Shown: positions 11,586-21,900, counted from the first letter of the stretch. The stretch is 64,000 bases of DNA from Desertibacillus haloalkaliphilus (GCF_019039105.1 NZ_JAHPIV010000002.1:248001-312000); one strand, 5' to 3'. Notes: a model not told the origin generated them from the sequence alone. Made by a program: numbers and translations.

Positions 11586-13391
11586 ATGGGGAATCGTATA
11601 CCGGAAGAAACGATTGAACAGATTAGAAGTTCTGTCGATATTGTAGAAGTAATCAGTGATTATGTTCAGTTAAAAAAACAAGGGCGTAATTATATAGGAC
11701 TTTGTCCTTTCCATGGGGAGAAAACACCTTCATTTTCGGTTTCACCGGACAAACAATTGTTTCATTGTTTTGGGTGTGGAGCTGGAGGGAATGTATTTTC
11801 GTTTTTAATGCAAAATGAGGGATTTAGTTTTGTTGAGGCAATTAAACAATTGGCGCAGGTAGCTAAGGTTGACGTGCCAGAATTGAAACAATTTGAACAG
11901 GCGAAAAGCAAAAACCATCATTTGTCGGATGTTAGCCAAGGTTATGAACTTGTTGCGAAATTTTATCACCATGTTCTCGTTAATACAGAGCAAGGAGAAC
12001 AAGCCCGAAATTATTTGCTGAATCGGGGCTTCACCGAGGAAATGATCCAGCATTTTCAGGTTGGTTATGCTGTTGATTCTTGGGATGCAACAACAAACCT
12101 ACTTGCTAAAAGGAATTTTAATGTCGACAAAATGGAAAGTGTAGGCCTGCTTGCTAAACGGGATTTTGATGGCAAGTATTTTGACAGGTTCCGTAATCGA
12201 ATTATGTTTCCGATTTGGGATGGGCAAGGTCATGTAATTGGTTTTGGTGGGCGGATCCTAGGAGAAGGACAGCCTAAATACTTAAATAGTCCTGAGTCGA
12301 AACTCTTTAATAAAAGCAAAACGATATATGGTCTTCATTTAGCAAGGCGAGAGATTCGAAAAGAAAATCAGGCCGTCTTATTTGAAGGATATGTCGATGT
12401 GATTGCTGCTTGGAATGCTGGAGTGAAAAATGGAGTGGCTACATTAGGTACAGCATTAACCGAAGAGCAAGCAAAAACAATTCGTCGTAATGCTGAAACT
12501 ATCGTCATATGCTATGATTCAGATTCGGCTGGGGTTCAAGCAGCATATCGTGCTTCAAAGATTCTTCAAGATGCGGGGGGTTATGTTCGAGTCGCACAAA
12601 TGCCTGAAGGCTTAGACCCCGATGACTTCATTCAAAAATTCGGTGGAGAGCGATTTAAAACGAATGTAATAGGGGCAAGCTTAACGTTAATGGCATTTAA
12701 GATGCAATATTTACGAAGAGATAAAAACCTTCAAGATGAAGGAGATCGAATGCAGTACATCGAAGAAGTACTGAGTGAAATTAGTAAATTGTCGAGAGCT
12801 GTCGAACGGGATCATTACCTAAGGCAACTCGCAGATGAGTTCTCGCTCTCTTTACATGCATTAAAACAAGAGCAATTTCAAATGTATAAAGCATCAAAAC
12901 ATAGGCATGAAACAAATGAACGCCAAGTAAGGCTCACGAATACAAAGCTAGAAGAAAAGCGTCTATTGCCAGCTTTTCAAAATGCAGAACGAATGTTGCT
13001 TGCTCATATGATGAGAGATGCAGATCTAGCAGAAAAAGTTCAGGAAAGTATCGGTGGTGCCTTTAATGTTGATGAATACCATGCCATTGCTGCTCATTTA
13101 TATGCTTATTATGCGGAAGGCAATGAACCTGACTTTAGTCACTTTATACAGCGACTTGAAGATAGAAAGTTAGTGAATATAGCCACCGAAATTGCGATGC
13201 TAGACGTTGCTGGAGAGTTATCTGACCAAGAATTATCCGATTATATTAAGCAGATTGAAAATCATCCAAAATGGGTAGAAATAGAAGAAAAAGAACATCA
13301 AAAGAAAATGGCTGAAAAGGAAAACGATGTTGTTTTAGCAGCTAGAATAGCAATGGAAATTATTGATATGAAAAAGGCTCTTAAAGGATAA
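11586..13391 (+). CDS. dnaG: DNA primase DnaG
   Basis: 601 residues, close to the B. subtilis protein. The N-terminal CHC2 zinc-binding domain is visible as C40, H43, C61 and C64. A TOPRIM catalytic core shows EGYVDVI and the acidic DSDSAG motif. The C-terminal helical region (about 440-600) is the helicase-binding domain. It synthesises RNA primers for replication. ATG 11586 follows GGTGAT. It is followed by sigA after 61 bases, the conserved macromolecular synthesis operon. Confidence 0.98.
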   Translation: MGNRIPEETIEQIRSSVDIVEVISDYVQLKKQGRNYIGLCPFHGEKTPSFSVSPDKQLFHCFGCGAGGNVFSFLMQNEGFSFVEAIKQLAQVAKVDVPELKQFEQAKSKNHHLSDVSQGYELVAKFYHHVLVNTEQGEQARNYLLNRGFTEEMIQHFQVGYAVDSWDATTNLLAKRNFNVDKMESVGLLAKRDFDGKYFDRFRNRIMFPIWDGQGHVIGFGGRILGEGQPKYLNSPESKLFNKSKTIYGLHLARREIRKENQAVLFEGYVDVIAAWNAGVKNGVATLGTALTEEQAKTIRRNAETIVICYDSDSAGVQAAYRASKILQDAGGYVRVAQMPEGLDPDDFIQKFGGERFKTNVIGASLTLMAFKMQYLRRDKNLQDEGDRMQYIEEVLSEISKLSRAVERDHYLRQLADEFSLSLHALKQEQFQMYKASKHRHETNERQVRLTNTKLEEKRLLPAFQNAERMLLAHMMRDADLAEKVQESIGGAFNVDEYHAIAAHLYAYYAEGNEPDFSHFIQRLEDRKLVNIATEIAMLDVAGELSDQELSDYIKQIENHPKWVEIEEKEHQKKMAEKENDVVLAARIAMEIIDMKKALKG

Positions 13392-13452
13392 TACCAACAA
13401 ATTTTAAAATATGTCGAGATGTGTTGTGTCAAGAATGGAAGGAGGGGATCGA

Positions 13453-14571
13453 ATGGCTGAGAAACCATTACGTCCACTGGCGGAAGGCGAATTAACCATC
13501 GATCAAGTGAAAGAACAATTAGTAGAGCTTGGGAAAAAGCGAGGAGTGTTATCATATGCAGATATCACTGAAAAATTAGCAGCTTTTGACCAAGATTCAG
13601 ATCAAATGGACGAGTTCTTTGAATACCTTGGAGAGCAAGGTGTTGAAATCTTAAATGAAACCGAAGAAGTCCCAAGTCTCCAACAAGTTGCGAAGGAAGA
13701 GGAAGAGTTTGATCTTAACGATTTAAGTGTTCCTCCTGGAATCAAAATTAATGATCCTGTTCGAATGTACTTAAAAGAAATAGGTCGTGTCCCGCTTCTA
13801 TCTGCAGAGGAGGAAATTGAACTAGCGAAAAGGATTGAAGAAGGCGATGAGGAAGCGAAGCGCCGTTTAGCTGAAGCAAACTTACGTCTTGTTGTTAGTA
13901 TAGCTAAACGTTATGTTGGTCGTGGTATGTTATTTCTTGACCTGATTCAGGAAGGAAATATGGGGCTTATAAAGGCTGTAGAAAAGTTCGATTATGAAAA
14001 AGGTTATAAGTTTAGTACGTATGCTACATGGTGGATTAGACAAGCGATTACAAGAGCGATTGCCGATCAAGCGCGAACGATCCGTATCCCTGTGCATATG
14101 GTTGAGACGATTAACAAGCTTATTCGTGTTCAACGTCAGTTGTTACAGGACCTAGGACGCGAACCGACACCAGAAGAAGTTTCAGAAGAAATGGATTTAA
14201 CACCTGATAAGGTACGAGAAATCTTAAAAATTGCTCAAGAGCCGGTATCACTTGAAACGCCGATTGGTGAAGAAGACGATTCCCATTTAGGTGATTTCAT
14301 TGAAGATCAAGAAGCCCTTGCGCCATCTGATGCTGCTGCGTATGAATTACTAAAAGAGCAGTTAGAAGACGTTTTAGATACGCTAACGGATCGAGAAGAA
14401 AATGTTCTTCGCTTACGATTTGGATTAGACGATGGTCGAACTCGAACGCTTGAAGAAGTAGGAAAAGTCTTTGGCGTCACGCGTGAACGAATTCGTCAGA
14501 TCGAAGCGAAGGCTTTACGAAAATTGCGACATCCAAGTCGAAGCAAACGCTTAAAAGATTTCTTAGAATAG
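13453..14571 (+). CDS. sigA: Primary RNA polymerase sigma factor SigA (RpoD)
   Basis: 372 residues. Region 1.1 is at the N-terminus ([19 protein letters not shown]). Regions 1.2-2.4 include [15 protein letters not shown] and [15 protein letters not shown], the -10 recognition and melting segments. Region 3 follows, and region 4.2 ([17 protein letters not shown]) contacts the -35 element. ATG 13453 was chosen over 13411 because AAGGAGGGGATC lies just upstream and the length then equals that of homologues. A terminator follows at 14582. Confidence 0.99.
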   Translation: MAEKPLRPLAEGELTIDQVKEQLVELGKKRGVLSYADITEKLAAFDQDSDQMDEFFEYLGEQGVEILNETEEVPSLQQVAKEEEEFDLNDLSVPPGIKINDPVRMYLKEIGRVPLLSAEEEIELAKRIEEGDEEAKRRLAEANLRLVVSIAKRYVGRGMLFLDLIQEGNMGLIKAVEKFDYEKGYKFSTYATWWIRQAITRAIADQARTIRIPVHMVETINKLIRVQRQLLQDLGREPTPEEVSEEMDLTPDKVREILKIAQEPVSLETPIGEEDDSHLGDFIEDQEALAPSDAAAYELLKEQLEDVLDTLTDREENVLRLRFGLDDGRTRTLEEVGKVFGVTRERIRQIEAKALRKLRHPSRSKRLKDFLE

Positions 14572-14581
14572 AGATAAAGGT

Positions 14582-14611
14582 GGTTTACTTCGTAAGGAGT
14601 AAACCCTTTTT
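14582..14611 (+). terminator. Rho-independent terminator after sigA
   Basis: GGTTTACT (14582-14589) pairs with AGTAAACC (14598-14605), followed by five T. Confidence 0.85.
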
Positions 14612-14646
14612 ATACTGTTACACGGCTATGTTCAGGAGGAGAGCCG

Positions 14647-15195
14647 ATGGACCCGCGACGTAAAGAGACGATTATAAAGGAAATCAAGTATTGGAAACAG
14701 AACAGTCTGTTACCTGAGCATTATTGTGATTTTTTACTAACTTTGTATACGGAAGGTACTGAAGAAACAGATTCAAAAAAACATTCGTTCTTTTCGCTTG
14801 AAGCGTTTAAGGCATCAGTATCAATCAGTTTCGTCATTGTGTTGTTGCTAATAACAATTGTTGTCATTTATTTTACTGATTTTTCTTTTGTTTTGCAAAT
14901 GACCGTTTTAGCAACCATTATGGCAGTTCTATTTCTCATTGCATGGTACATATCGAAGTCTAGCCAATTGCTGTCTCACCTTTATATTTTATTTGCGGCG
15001 TTACTTAGCTTTTTAATGTTAGTCCATGTGACGTCAGAGTTTTTTCCTGAAAATCGGTTAGCAATGGGAATCGCTGTATTTATAACTTGTGTGTTGTGGA
15101 TGCTTTCAGGGATTTGGTGGAAGGTTAGGTTTTTGATGATTGCTGGTATCGTTGGTTTGAGTTTGCTGGGTATTTTTGTCATACTGGAAGTCTAA
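14647..15195 (+). CDS. Conserved hypothetical integral membrane protein
   Basis: 182 residues. A hydrophilic N-terminus (about 1-50, including IKYWKQNSLLPEHYCDFLLTL) is followed by five hydrophobic segments. The layout, a short helical region before a bundle of membrane segments, recalls DUF2157-type proteins, but I cannot confirm this. AGGAGGAG lies directly upstream of ATG 14647. It sits between sigA and cccA. No function can be given. Confidence 0.75.
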   Translation: MDPRRKETIIKEIKYWKQNSLLPEHYCDFLLTLYTEGTEETDSKKHSFFSLEAFKASVSISFVIVLLLITIVVIYFTDFSFVLQMTVLATIMAVLFLIAWYISKSSQLLSHLYILFAALLSFLMLVHVTSEFFPENRLAMGIAVFITCVLWMLSGIWWKVRFLMIAGIVGLSLLGIFVILEV

Positions 15196-15378
15196 CCGAC
15201 AAAATATAAAAAGTGAATTGGATTGTCAATGGGTTTTTTGTTAAAAAGTAGTGACAAAAACCGCAAAAATCCAGTTAACTCTTTTATCTTTAATTATTTT
15301 AAAGTAAAATATAGAAGGAATGTTCACTTTACTTTATAATGTTGAACGTGTACTTAAGTTGAAAAGGGGGATATACAA

Positions 15379-15753
15379 ATGAAAGGTAAACCACTTGTTC
15401 CATTTGCAGTAACAGCAGTGCTCGGAATACTTTTAATGATTGTTCTTTCTCTTGTTGGCCTAAATCACCAAGCGACGCTTGAAGAAGGTGACGGGGAAGA
15501 AGTAGAAGAAGTTGTAGAATTTGATGACCCTATTCAGGCAGGTGAAGACCTTGTAAATCAGTCTTGTATTAGTTGTCATGGTAATGATCTAACAGGGGTT
15601 AGTGGCCCAGCAATTAATGCCTTAGAAGGTCAATACTCAGAAGATGAAATTGCAGATATTGTATTAAACGGTATCGGTGGGATGCCAGCAATGCCTCATA
15701 ATGAGGTAGAAGCTGAGGCAATCGCTACATACTTACTATCGATTTCTGAGTAA
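15379..15753 (+). CDS. cccA: Membrane-anchored cytochrome c550
   Basis: 124 residues. A single N-terminal membrane anchor (about 5-27) is followed by a very acidic linker and a small class I cytochrome c domain with the haem motif C63-I-S-C66-H67 and a methionine ligand at M102 or M105 (GGMPAMP). It carries electrons on the outer face of the membrane between respiratory complexes. ATG 15379 follows AAGGGGGAT. The location just after sigA matches B. subtilis cccA. The acidic linker is common in salt- or alkali-adapted bacilli. Confidence 0.95.
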   Translation: MKGKPLVPFAVTAVLGILLMIVLSLVGLNHQATLEEGDGEEVEEVVEFDDPIQAGEDLVNQSCISCHGNDLTGVSGPAINALEGQYSEDEIADIVLNGIGGMPAMPHNEVEAEAIATYLLSISE

Positions 15754-15759
15754 TAGCAC

Positions 15760-15793
15760 AAAAAGAGGGGGAAGATTCTTCCCTCTTTTTTTT
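15760..15793 (+). terminator. Rho-independent terminator after cccA
   Basis: AAAAAGAGGG (15760-15769) pairs with CCCTCTTTTT (15781-15790), followed by further T. Confidence 0.9.
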
Positions 15794-15949
15794 ATGCTCT
15801 TATTTATAACGAATTGATATGATATCGTTTCATTTTTCTTTTCATGTAGGATCTGTAACTGTGGTCAAAGTTCTATCCCTCTCTTGCATACTAGATCAGG
15901 AAAAGCTATTATGAAGGAATGAATACATTGAAAATTGTGGTGAAGACAA

Positions 15950-16657
15950 ATGAATGAAGTAAATTTATCTGATCGCTTATTACGTGTCGCAAATCATGTC
16001 CCTCAAGGGGCGAAGGTAGCTGATATTGGGTCTGATCATGCCTATTTACCATGCTACCTCTGTCTGGAAGGAATCATCGATGCTGGCGTTGCTGGTGAAG
16101 TTAATGAAGGGCCATTCCAATCTGCACTTAGTCAAGTAAAGAAGGTCGGGTTAGAACAGCAGATTGAAGTCAGAAAAGGGAATGGGCTTGAGGTGATCGA
16201 ACAAGGTGAAGTTGATGTCATCACGATTGCTGGGATGGGCGGACCATTGATTAGAACGATCCTAGATGAAGGGAAGGATAAATTAAACGGAGTCAAGAAA
16301 TTAATCTTACAGCCAAATATCGCCGCTGATAAACTACGAATATGGTTGAAAGATCAAAGTTGGGCGCTTGTAAGCGAAGAAATTTTTGAAGAAGATGAAA
16401 AAATTTATGAGTTGCTAATAGCAGAAAAGGGGGATGGCAGCCGTCCTTATGAGGAGGACCTAGAAACCGAGTTTTTGCTCGGTCCTTACTTGATGAGAGA
16501 AAAGAATGCTGCTTTTCGAAAGAAATGGGATCACGAATTAGCAAACTGGAAAAAGGTGCTTAGTCAATTTGAGCATGCCCAACATACTCCAGAAATGATT
16601 GCGAAAAAAGCAGATCTTCAAAGAAAGATTGATAAAGTTGAGGAGGTTTTATCATGA
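15950..16657 (+). CDS. trmK: tRNA (adenine(22)-N1)-methyltransferase TrmK
   Basis: 235 residues. A Rossmann-fold SAM-binding motif ADIGSDHAYLP is at 24-34, and TIAGMGGPLI is the family's catalytic-region motif. A C-terminal coiled-coil (about 175-235) is typical of TrmK. It methylates A22 in the D-loop of tRNAs. GGTGA precedes ATG 15950. The end overlaps yqfO by 4 bases (ATGA), so the two are co-translated as in other bacilli. Confidence 0.96.
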   Translation: MNEVNLSDRLLRVANHVPQGAKVADIGSDHAYLPCYLCLEGIIDAGVAGEVNEGPFQSALSQVKKVGLEQQIEVRKGNGLEVIEQGEVDVITIAGMGGPLIRTILDEGKDKLNGVKKLILQPNIAADKLRIWLKDQSWALVSEEIFEEDEKIYELLIAEKGDGSRPYEEDLETEFLLGPYLMREKNAAFRKKWDHELANWKKVLSQFEHAQHTPEMIAKKADLQRKIDKVEEVLS

Positions 16658-17775
16658 GTAAAATGGCAAATGGTCAGGCGATTATTCAAGCTTTTGAGAG
16701 TTGGTCACCGAAGTCATTAGCGGTTGAAGGTGATAAGGTTGGCTTGCAAGTCGGGACATTAAACAAACCGGTGCGAAAGGTTATGGTTGCGCTAGACGTC
16801 TTAGAAGATGTGATTGATGAAGCGATACATGAAGAGGTTGACCTCATTATTGCACACCACCCTTTAATTTTTAGACCATTGAAAAATATCATGACTGACC
16901 GTGCACATGGAAGGATTGTCGAAAAGGCGATTAAGAATGATATTACTATTTATGCAGCACACACGAATTTGGATGTTGCAAATGGTGGGGTAAACGATTT
17001 AATGGCAGAGGCATTAGGACTTGAAGATACCGAAGTGTTAGCTCCAACAACCTCTGTTCCTTTAAAAAAGGTTGTGATTTTTGTTCCGCACTCACATGCT
17101 GATCAAGTTAGACAAGCTATAGGTAATGCTGGAGGGGGGCATATCGGCAATTACAGCCACTGTACATATAATAGTGAAGGAACAGGAACGTTTGTCCCTG
17201 GAGCTGGTACTGATCCTTACATAGGTGAACAAGGAAAAATGGAGTTTGTTGATGAAGTAAAGGTCGAAAGCATTGTGCCAGTTGACTTACAGAACAAAGT
17301 TGTACGGGCAATGATAAACGCTCACCCTTATGAAGAACCAGCTTATGATATTTATCCATTGGATAATCAGGGCGAGACGTTGGGATTAGGTAGAATTGGT
17401 AAATTGAAGAATGATATGACCCTACAGCAGTTCGCTGAGCATGTGAAGGCTGCTTTTTCTGTTAAGGGAGCAAGAGTCGTCGGTGATTTAGAAGAAAAGG
17501 TTAAGAAAGTTGCTGTTTTAGGTGGGGATGGAAATAAGTATATGACGCAAGCGATGATGAAAGGTGCCGATGTATTTGTTACCGGAGATGTTTATTATCA
17601 TGTTGCACACGATGCGATGATGGATGGATTAAACATTGTCGATCCTGGACATAATGTTGAGAAAGTTATGAAGGAAGGCGTAAAGCAGTTCCTTGAAGGT
17701 GTTGTCAAAGAGAAAAAATATAAGACGGAAGTCATCGCATCTCAGGTGCACACGGACCCATTTACATTTCTATAG
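16654..17775 (+). CDS. yqfO: Nif3-like dinuclear metal centre protein YqfO
   Basis: 373 residues. The Nif3 fold is split by a PII-like insertion (about 130-230), as in B. cereus YqfO. Metal ligands are visible in IIAHHPLIF (H68, H69), AHTNLD and GDVYYHVAHDA. The family is annotated as a possible GTP cyclohydrolase I type 2 homologue, but the biochemical role is unsettled. It is translationally coupled to trmK, and a strong terminator follows. Confidence 0.94.
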   Translation: MSKMANGQAIIQAFESWSPKSLAVEGDKVGLQVGTLNKPVRKVMVALDVLEDVIDEAIHEEVDLIIAHHPLIFRPLKNIMTDRAHGRIVEKAIKNDITIYAAHTNLDVANGGVNDLMAEALGLEDTEVLAPTTSVPLKKVVIFVPHSHADQVRQAIGNAGGGHIGNYSHCTYNSEGTGTFVPGAGTDPYIGEQGKMEFVDEVKVESIVPVDLQNKVVRAMINAHPYEEPAYDIYPLDNQGETLGLGRIGKLKNDMTLQQFAEHVKAAFSVKGARVVGDLEEKVKKVAVLGGDGNKYMTQAMMKGADVFVTGDVYYHVAHDAMMDGLNIVDPGHNVEKVMKEGVKQFLEGVVKEKKYKTEVIASQVHTDPFTFL

Positions 17776-17785
17776 GAAATAAAGA

Positions 17786-17827
17786 GGCTGTGACTAAAAG
17801 GTTGGTTTTACCTTTTTAGTCACAGCC
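17786..17827. terminator. Bidirectional terminator between yqfO and ispH
   Basis: A 17-bp stem pairs GGCTGTGACTAAAAGGT (17786-17802) with its complement at 17810-17827, with one extra T. AT-rich tails lie on both sides and converging genes end on both flanks. Confidence 0.85.
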
Positions 17828-17876
17828 TTTAATTTTTATTCATTTTGCCCCGGTCCCTTTACCTATGAGTTATAAC

Positions 17877-18818
17877 CTATTTTGTTTTAACTTTAGGTAA
17901 TAATTTTTGTAAGCTCACTTTTCTTTCAAGCGTATGAGTAGATGGATCGTTAGGATCGAATTGTTCGATGAAATTGATCACTTCTTTGGTAATGGGTGTA
18001 GGGGTTGATGCCCCTGAGGTGACACCAACTACCGATGCCTGGTTAATCCAATCGAGGCTTAATTCACTCAAGTCTGCAATGCGGTATGCAGGTGTATCAG
18101 CGATTTGCTCTGAAACTTGTGCAAGGCGATTTGAGTTATTGCTCTTTGGATCACCAACAACGATAACAACGTCTGCTTCTTTAGCTTGCTCTGCTACCGC
18201 TTCTTGCCTTACTTGTGTAGCTAAACAGATTTCATTATGAATTTCTGCATGTGGGTATTTCTTCATCGCACGGTTCATAATATCAGAAACATCCCATTGA
18301 CTCATCGTTGTTTGATTTGTGATGATAATTTTATCTGATTGAATGCTAAGATCATCTACGTCATCAACATTACCAACGAGGTGAACAATATCAGGAGCAA
18401 CACCGATAGCACCTTCAGGTTCTGGATGCCCTTTTTTTCCAACATAAATGATATCGTAACCCTCTGCTTTTTTTTCGCGAATAAGGTCATGAGTCCTTGT
18501 GACATCTGGGCAAGTTGCATCAACGGTCGTTAGCCCTTTTTCTTTGGCAACACGTCGTACCTCAGGTGAAACGCCATGAGCGGTGAAGATAACGGTACCT
18601 TTATCAACATTCTTTAAAATCTCTAATCGGTTGGGGCCGTCTAAAGAGATAATGCCTTCTTCTGAAAAAGCATCTGTCACATGTTTGTTATGCACAATCA
18701 TCCCGAGAATATAGATGGGTCTTGGTAAGTCAAGGTTTTGAGCAGCTTGTCTTGCAAGGACCATTGCATCAACCACACCGTAACAGTAACCTCGTGGTGA
18801 AATTTTGAGTACTTTCAT
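17877..18818 (-). CDS. ispH: 4-hydroxy-3-methylbut-2-enyl diphosphate reductase IspH
   Basis: 313 residues. The three [4Fe-4S] cysteines are visible at C12 (RGYCYGV), C103 (DATCPDV) and C198 (NEICLATQ). A conserved TNQTTMS block binds substrate. It catalyses the last step of the MEP isoprenoid pathway, giving IPP and DMAPP. The start has AGGAGG directly upstream on the minus strand. Transcribed alone; the other iron-sulfur enzyme of the pathway, IspG, is also in this window (35645). Confidence 0.98.
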   Translation of the reverse strand: MKVLKISPRGYCYGVVDAMVLARQAAQNLDLPRPIYILGMIVHNKHVTDAFSEEGIISLDGPNRLEILKNVDKGTVIFTAHGVSPEVRRVAKEKGLTTVDATCPDVTRTHDLIREKKAEGYDIIYVGKKGHPEPEGAIGVAPDIVHLVGNVDDVDDLSIQSDKIIITNQTTMSQWDVSDIMNRAMKKYPHAEIHNEICLATQVRQEAVAEQAKEADVVIVVGDPKSNNSNRLAQVSEQIADTPAYRIADLSELSLDWINQASVVGVTSGASTPTPITKEVINFIEQFDPNDPSTHTLERKVSLQKLLPKVKTK

Positions 18819-18931
18819 GATAGGCCTCCTAAACTATCTATTCAATGTCATTATCGATCAAATGAGTTGAGTTACATTCTTATCCATTATAAATCACGTA
18901 TAAATCAATGACAATGAATATGGATAGGAAA

Positions 18932-19429
18932 TTACTCGGAAGCAACGAGGTTATTCTCAATAAATTGGTAGGCCTCTTCTTCTGAAATATTGTTAACGAG
19001 TATAAGTTCACTAGCAATGAATTGTTTTGCTTTTTCTAAATTGTTGCGATCTTGAATGTGTAGACCGTTCGCACGGTCACTTGCCTTTTTGGATAAATTA
19101 GCAATAACATGGGCGGCATCTGTGATGCTTCCTGTTTTTAAGAGGTTTTCATTTTCTCTGGAGTAATGTTTTGGATTTTCTGGCTTTGTATCTGAACCAT
19201 TTTTAAGCGCACTTACTAATTCGTCTACTTCTTCTTGTTCGATGACTTTTCGTAAGCCAGATTCTTCTATACGATTTTCAGGTAGCATGAGAGTGATATC
19301 ATTGAGGGGAAAATAAAGGACATAATACGAAAGCGTCTCACCAAGAACATCCTTGACCTCGATGTCGCTAATTGTGCCAGCACCGTGGAAGGGGTAAACA
19401 ACGTGTTCGCCGATTTTGAACATGGACAT
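18932..19429 (-). CDS. CarD/CdnL-like transcription regulator
   Basis: 165 residues. The N-terminal CarD_CdnL_TRCF domain (about 1-60) begins MFKIGEHVVYPFHGAG and matches the RNA-polymerase-interacting module that binds the beta subunit. The C-terminal part is helical and may contact promoter DNA. Family members stabilise open complexes at rRNA and other promoters. Three in-frame ATG codons follow GGAGG; the second (19429) has the best spacing of seven bases. In B. subtilis the relative YdeB lies elsewhere, so its location next to ispH is different here. Confidence 0.87.
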   Translation of the reverse strand: MSMFKIGEHVVYPFHGAGTISDIEVKDVLGETLSYYVLYFPLNDITLMLPENRIEESGLRKVIEQEEVDELVSALKNGSDTKPENPKHYSRENENLLKTGSITDAAHVIANLSKKASDRANGLHIQDRNNLEKAKQFIASELILVNNISEEEAYQFIENNLVASE

Positions 19430-19559
19430 GTACATTCCTCCAATAACTTATTACTAAGAGTGTACCATAAAAAATAATAAAAATAAAATTTTACTACCAA
19501 TGACCAATCACTGTCAATAATAAAATAAAAAAATGTAAAATAAAAAAGTATTAGAAAAA

Positions 19560-19676
19560 GGTCTGTCTCGCCAGTCGCGTAACAGTCATCTCAGGTACAA
19601 TATGTAGAACTTTATTAAAAAGCTGTACTTATATTGTACCTGGATGAAATAAGCAGTCACGTATGAGATAGCCCCT
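19560..19676 (-). terminator. Long imperfect hairpin, probable terminator of the yqfQ homologue
   Basis: A perfect 12-bp core pairs 19592-19603 (CAGGTACAATAT) with 19631-19642. Weaker complementarity extends outward on both arms to about 19560 and 19676. On the minus strand it is followed by T5 after GACAGACC, directly downstream of the yqfQ homologue. Confidence 0.6.
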
Positions 19677-19681
19677 ATCAA

Positions 19682-20359
19682 TTATATATATAATTTTGGT
19701 GCTGGTGTTATGCCTTCCTTTGTTCCTTTTGTTCCTTCGAGATCTTTTATTGATGTTGAAGTGGGTTCTTCAGTGGCGGTGGATGGTTGACTAGAAGGAG
19801 CTGGGTTTTCTTCTTCATCCTGTGTGCTCGGTTCTGTGGAATCTTCATTCACTTCAACATCAATCACTTCCTCTTCCGTTGAGTCTGAAGAGTCGTCTTC
19901 ATCTGGATTTGAGGAATCAGAACCACCTGCAAACATTCCGAGAAGAGCGGGCATACTTTTAACAAGCGGGCCGTACTGCTGAATCATTGGTCCGACAGAT
20001 TGCGCCATTCCAATCGCTTTTTGTGTGTTTTGAAGAAAGTTAAGAATATTATCCATTCCTAAACCTGTTCCTGTGTTGACAGGGTTTGTGCCTAAAGCTC
20101 CCGGTATTTGTTCAGCCCCTCCCATCATTCCTGGGAATCCAAATGGTTGCTGTGGTTGTTGTGGAGAACCTGGGAACATTGCCTGATTTGATGAAGGATT
20201 CGACCTTCCACCAAATAAGCGAGATAATAATCCCCCAGGTCTAGGAGGCACCTGCTGCATAGGCATTCCTTGGTAGCCTTGAAAGGGGTGCTGAGGCATT
20301 CCGTAAGAAGAGGAAGGAGGGTGATTCATCGGCATTTGAGATTGAGATCGTGGAAACAT
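19682..20359 (-). CDS. yqfQ: YqfQ/VrrA-like proline- and glutamine-rich protein
   Basis: 225 residues. The N-terminal third is rich in Pro, Gln, Met and Gly (QQPQQP, GMPMQQVPPRPGG), the middle has a short conserved helix region (NILNFLQNTQKAIGMAQSVG), and the C-terminal part is acidic and ends PAPKLYI. This architecture matches the YqfQ/VrrA family, whose B. anthracis member contains a variable repeat used for typing. Its role is unknown; it may be spore- or envelope-associated. The second ATG (20359) was chosen because the first directly abuts AAAGG. Divergent from cshB. Confidence 0.78.
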   Translation of the reverse strand: MFPRSQSQMPMNHPPSSSYGMPQHPFQGYQGMPMQQVPPRPGGLLSRLFGGRSNPSSNQAMFPGSPQQPQQPFGFPGMMGGAEQIPGALGTNPVNTGTGLGMDNILNFLQNTQKAIGMAQSVGPMIQQYGPLVKSMPALLGMFAGGSDSSNPDEDDSSDSTEEEVIDVEVNEDSTEPSTQDEEENPAPSSQPSTATEEPTSTSIKDLEGTKGTKEGITPAPKLYI

Positions 20360-20543
20360 GGTTGTCATCCTTTCATTCTTCGAGTCCTACCTATCATAGC
20401 TATATGCATGAACAGATAAACGGTGAATAAAGTGGATTACACTACCAACGAATAACAATTTTATGGTAGAATAAACTATTGCAATAATGTCGAAACCAAT
20501 AATAGGAACAAATGATAAATTAAATAAAAGGTAGGAGACAACG

Positions 20544-21881
20544 ATGGAAAAATCACAATTTAAACGCTTAGAGCTTCAACCATTTTTACTTGAAGCGCTT
20601 CATGCGCAGGGCTTTAAAAAACCAACTGAAATTCAAGAGCGATTGGTCCCTGCAATTTCGAATGGGAAAGATGTTATTGGACAATCGGAAACGGGTTCTG
20701 GAAAAACACTAGCTTTTTTATTGCCAATTGTAAATAATATTGATCCAATGAACTTAGAGGTTCAAGCGGTGATTACCGCACCAACAAGGGAATTGGCGAC
20801 TCAAATTCATAATGAGCTTAAGAAGTTACTGGATTATTGTGATCCTGAACAAATGATTCAAGCGAAGCTCATGGTTGGAGGAACCGATCGTTTACGGTCG
20901 ATGGAAAAGCTAAAAATGCAACCCCATATTGTCGTCGGGACCCCGGGGCGCATTCATGATATGGTCACTGAACAGGCGTTAAAGATATATACAACAGCAA
21001 CGCTTGTCGTTGATGAGGCAGACCAAATGTTAGATATGGGCTTTATTGCAGATGTAGATAAAATTGCTGCTCGTATGAGCGAGGAGTTACAAATGCTTGT
21101 TTTCTCTGCCACAATACCGGAAAAGCTCCAACCCTTTTTAAAAAAATATATGAACAATCCACGGCATGTCCATGTTAAACCGAAGCAGGTAACGACGCCG
21201 AACATTGATCACCGATTAATGCCACTTCGTCATCGTGATAAATTACAATTAGTGACTGATATTGCAACGGCATTGAACCCTTTTTTGGCTATTATTTTCA
21301 CAAATACAAAAGAAGCTGCAGATGAAGTGGCTGATACACTTGCTGCACAAGGGTTAAATGTTGACCGATTACATGGTGGTTTGCATCCAAGACAACGGAA
21401 GCAAGTGATGAAACGAGTAAAAGATCTTAAAACGCAATTTTTAGTAGCGACCGATTTAGCTGCAAGAGGAATTGATATCAAAGGTGTCAGCCATATTATT
21501 AACTATGAATTGCCAAAGGATCTCGATTTTTATGTCCATCGTGTCGGGCGCACTGGGCGTGCTGGTGATACAGGGGTGGCTGTGACTCTATATGAGCAAA
21601 CTGATCAATTCGCAATTGATAAATTAAAAAAACGAGGGATTTCCTTTACATATGTTGATTTGCGGCGCGGAGACTGGGTTACCTTAGAAAAGCCGAAAGA
21701 GCGTATCGAAAAAAGAAAGCTGACCAAAGCAGATATCTCACCGAAAACAGGTGGAAAGGCGAAGGCAAAAGGCAAAGCTGTAAAGCCAGGGTATAAAAAG
21801 AAGCAGCGCTGGCAACAAGAGCAGGAAGAAAAGCGTCAACGTAAACTTGCGCGCCGGAAACAGGGTCGAAACAAGAGATAA
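20544..21881 (+). CDS. cshB: DEAD-box RNA helicase CshB
   Basis: 445 residues. All helicase motifs are present: SETGSGKT (I), PTRELA (Ia), GTPGR (Ib), DEAD in VVDEADQML (II), SAT (III), ARGID (V) and HRVGRTGR (VI). A lysine/arginine-rich C-terminal tail probably aids RNA binding. CshB acts in cold adaptation and ribosome or mRNA remodelling. The TAGGAGAC ribosome binding site precedes ATG 20544. nfo starts 19 bases downstream. Confidence 0.96.
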   Translation: MEKSQFKRLELQPFLLEALHAQGFKKPTEIQERLVPAISNGKDVIGQSETGSGKTLAFLLPIVNNIDPMNLEVQAVITAPTRELATQIHNELKKLLDYCDPEQMIQAKLMVGGTDRLRSMEKLKMQPHIVVGTPGRIHDMVTEQALKIYTTATLVVDEADQMLDMGFIADVDKIAARMSEELQMLVFSATIPEKLQPFLKKYMNNPRHVHVKPKQVTTPNIDHRLMPLRHRDKLQLVTDIATALNPFLAIIFTNTKEAADEVADTLAAQGLNVDRLHGGLHPRQRKQVMKRVKDLKTQFLVATDLAARGIDIKGVSHIINYELPKDLDFYVHRVGRTGRAGDTGVAVTLYEQTDQFAIDKLKKRGISFTYVDLRRGDWVTLEKPKERIEKRKLTKADISPKTGGKAKAKGKAVKPGYKKKQRWQQEQEEKRQRKLARRKQGRNKR

Positions 21882-21900
21882 AGCAGGGAGTGGAGTTACA

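Noticed and set aside
11429-11617. 62-codon frame between the DUF188 gene and dnaG
   Set aside because: It overlaps the end of one gene and the start of dnaG in another frame, is lysine/arginine-rich by shift of the basic tail, and lacks a proper ribosome binding site.
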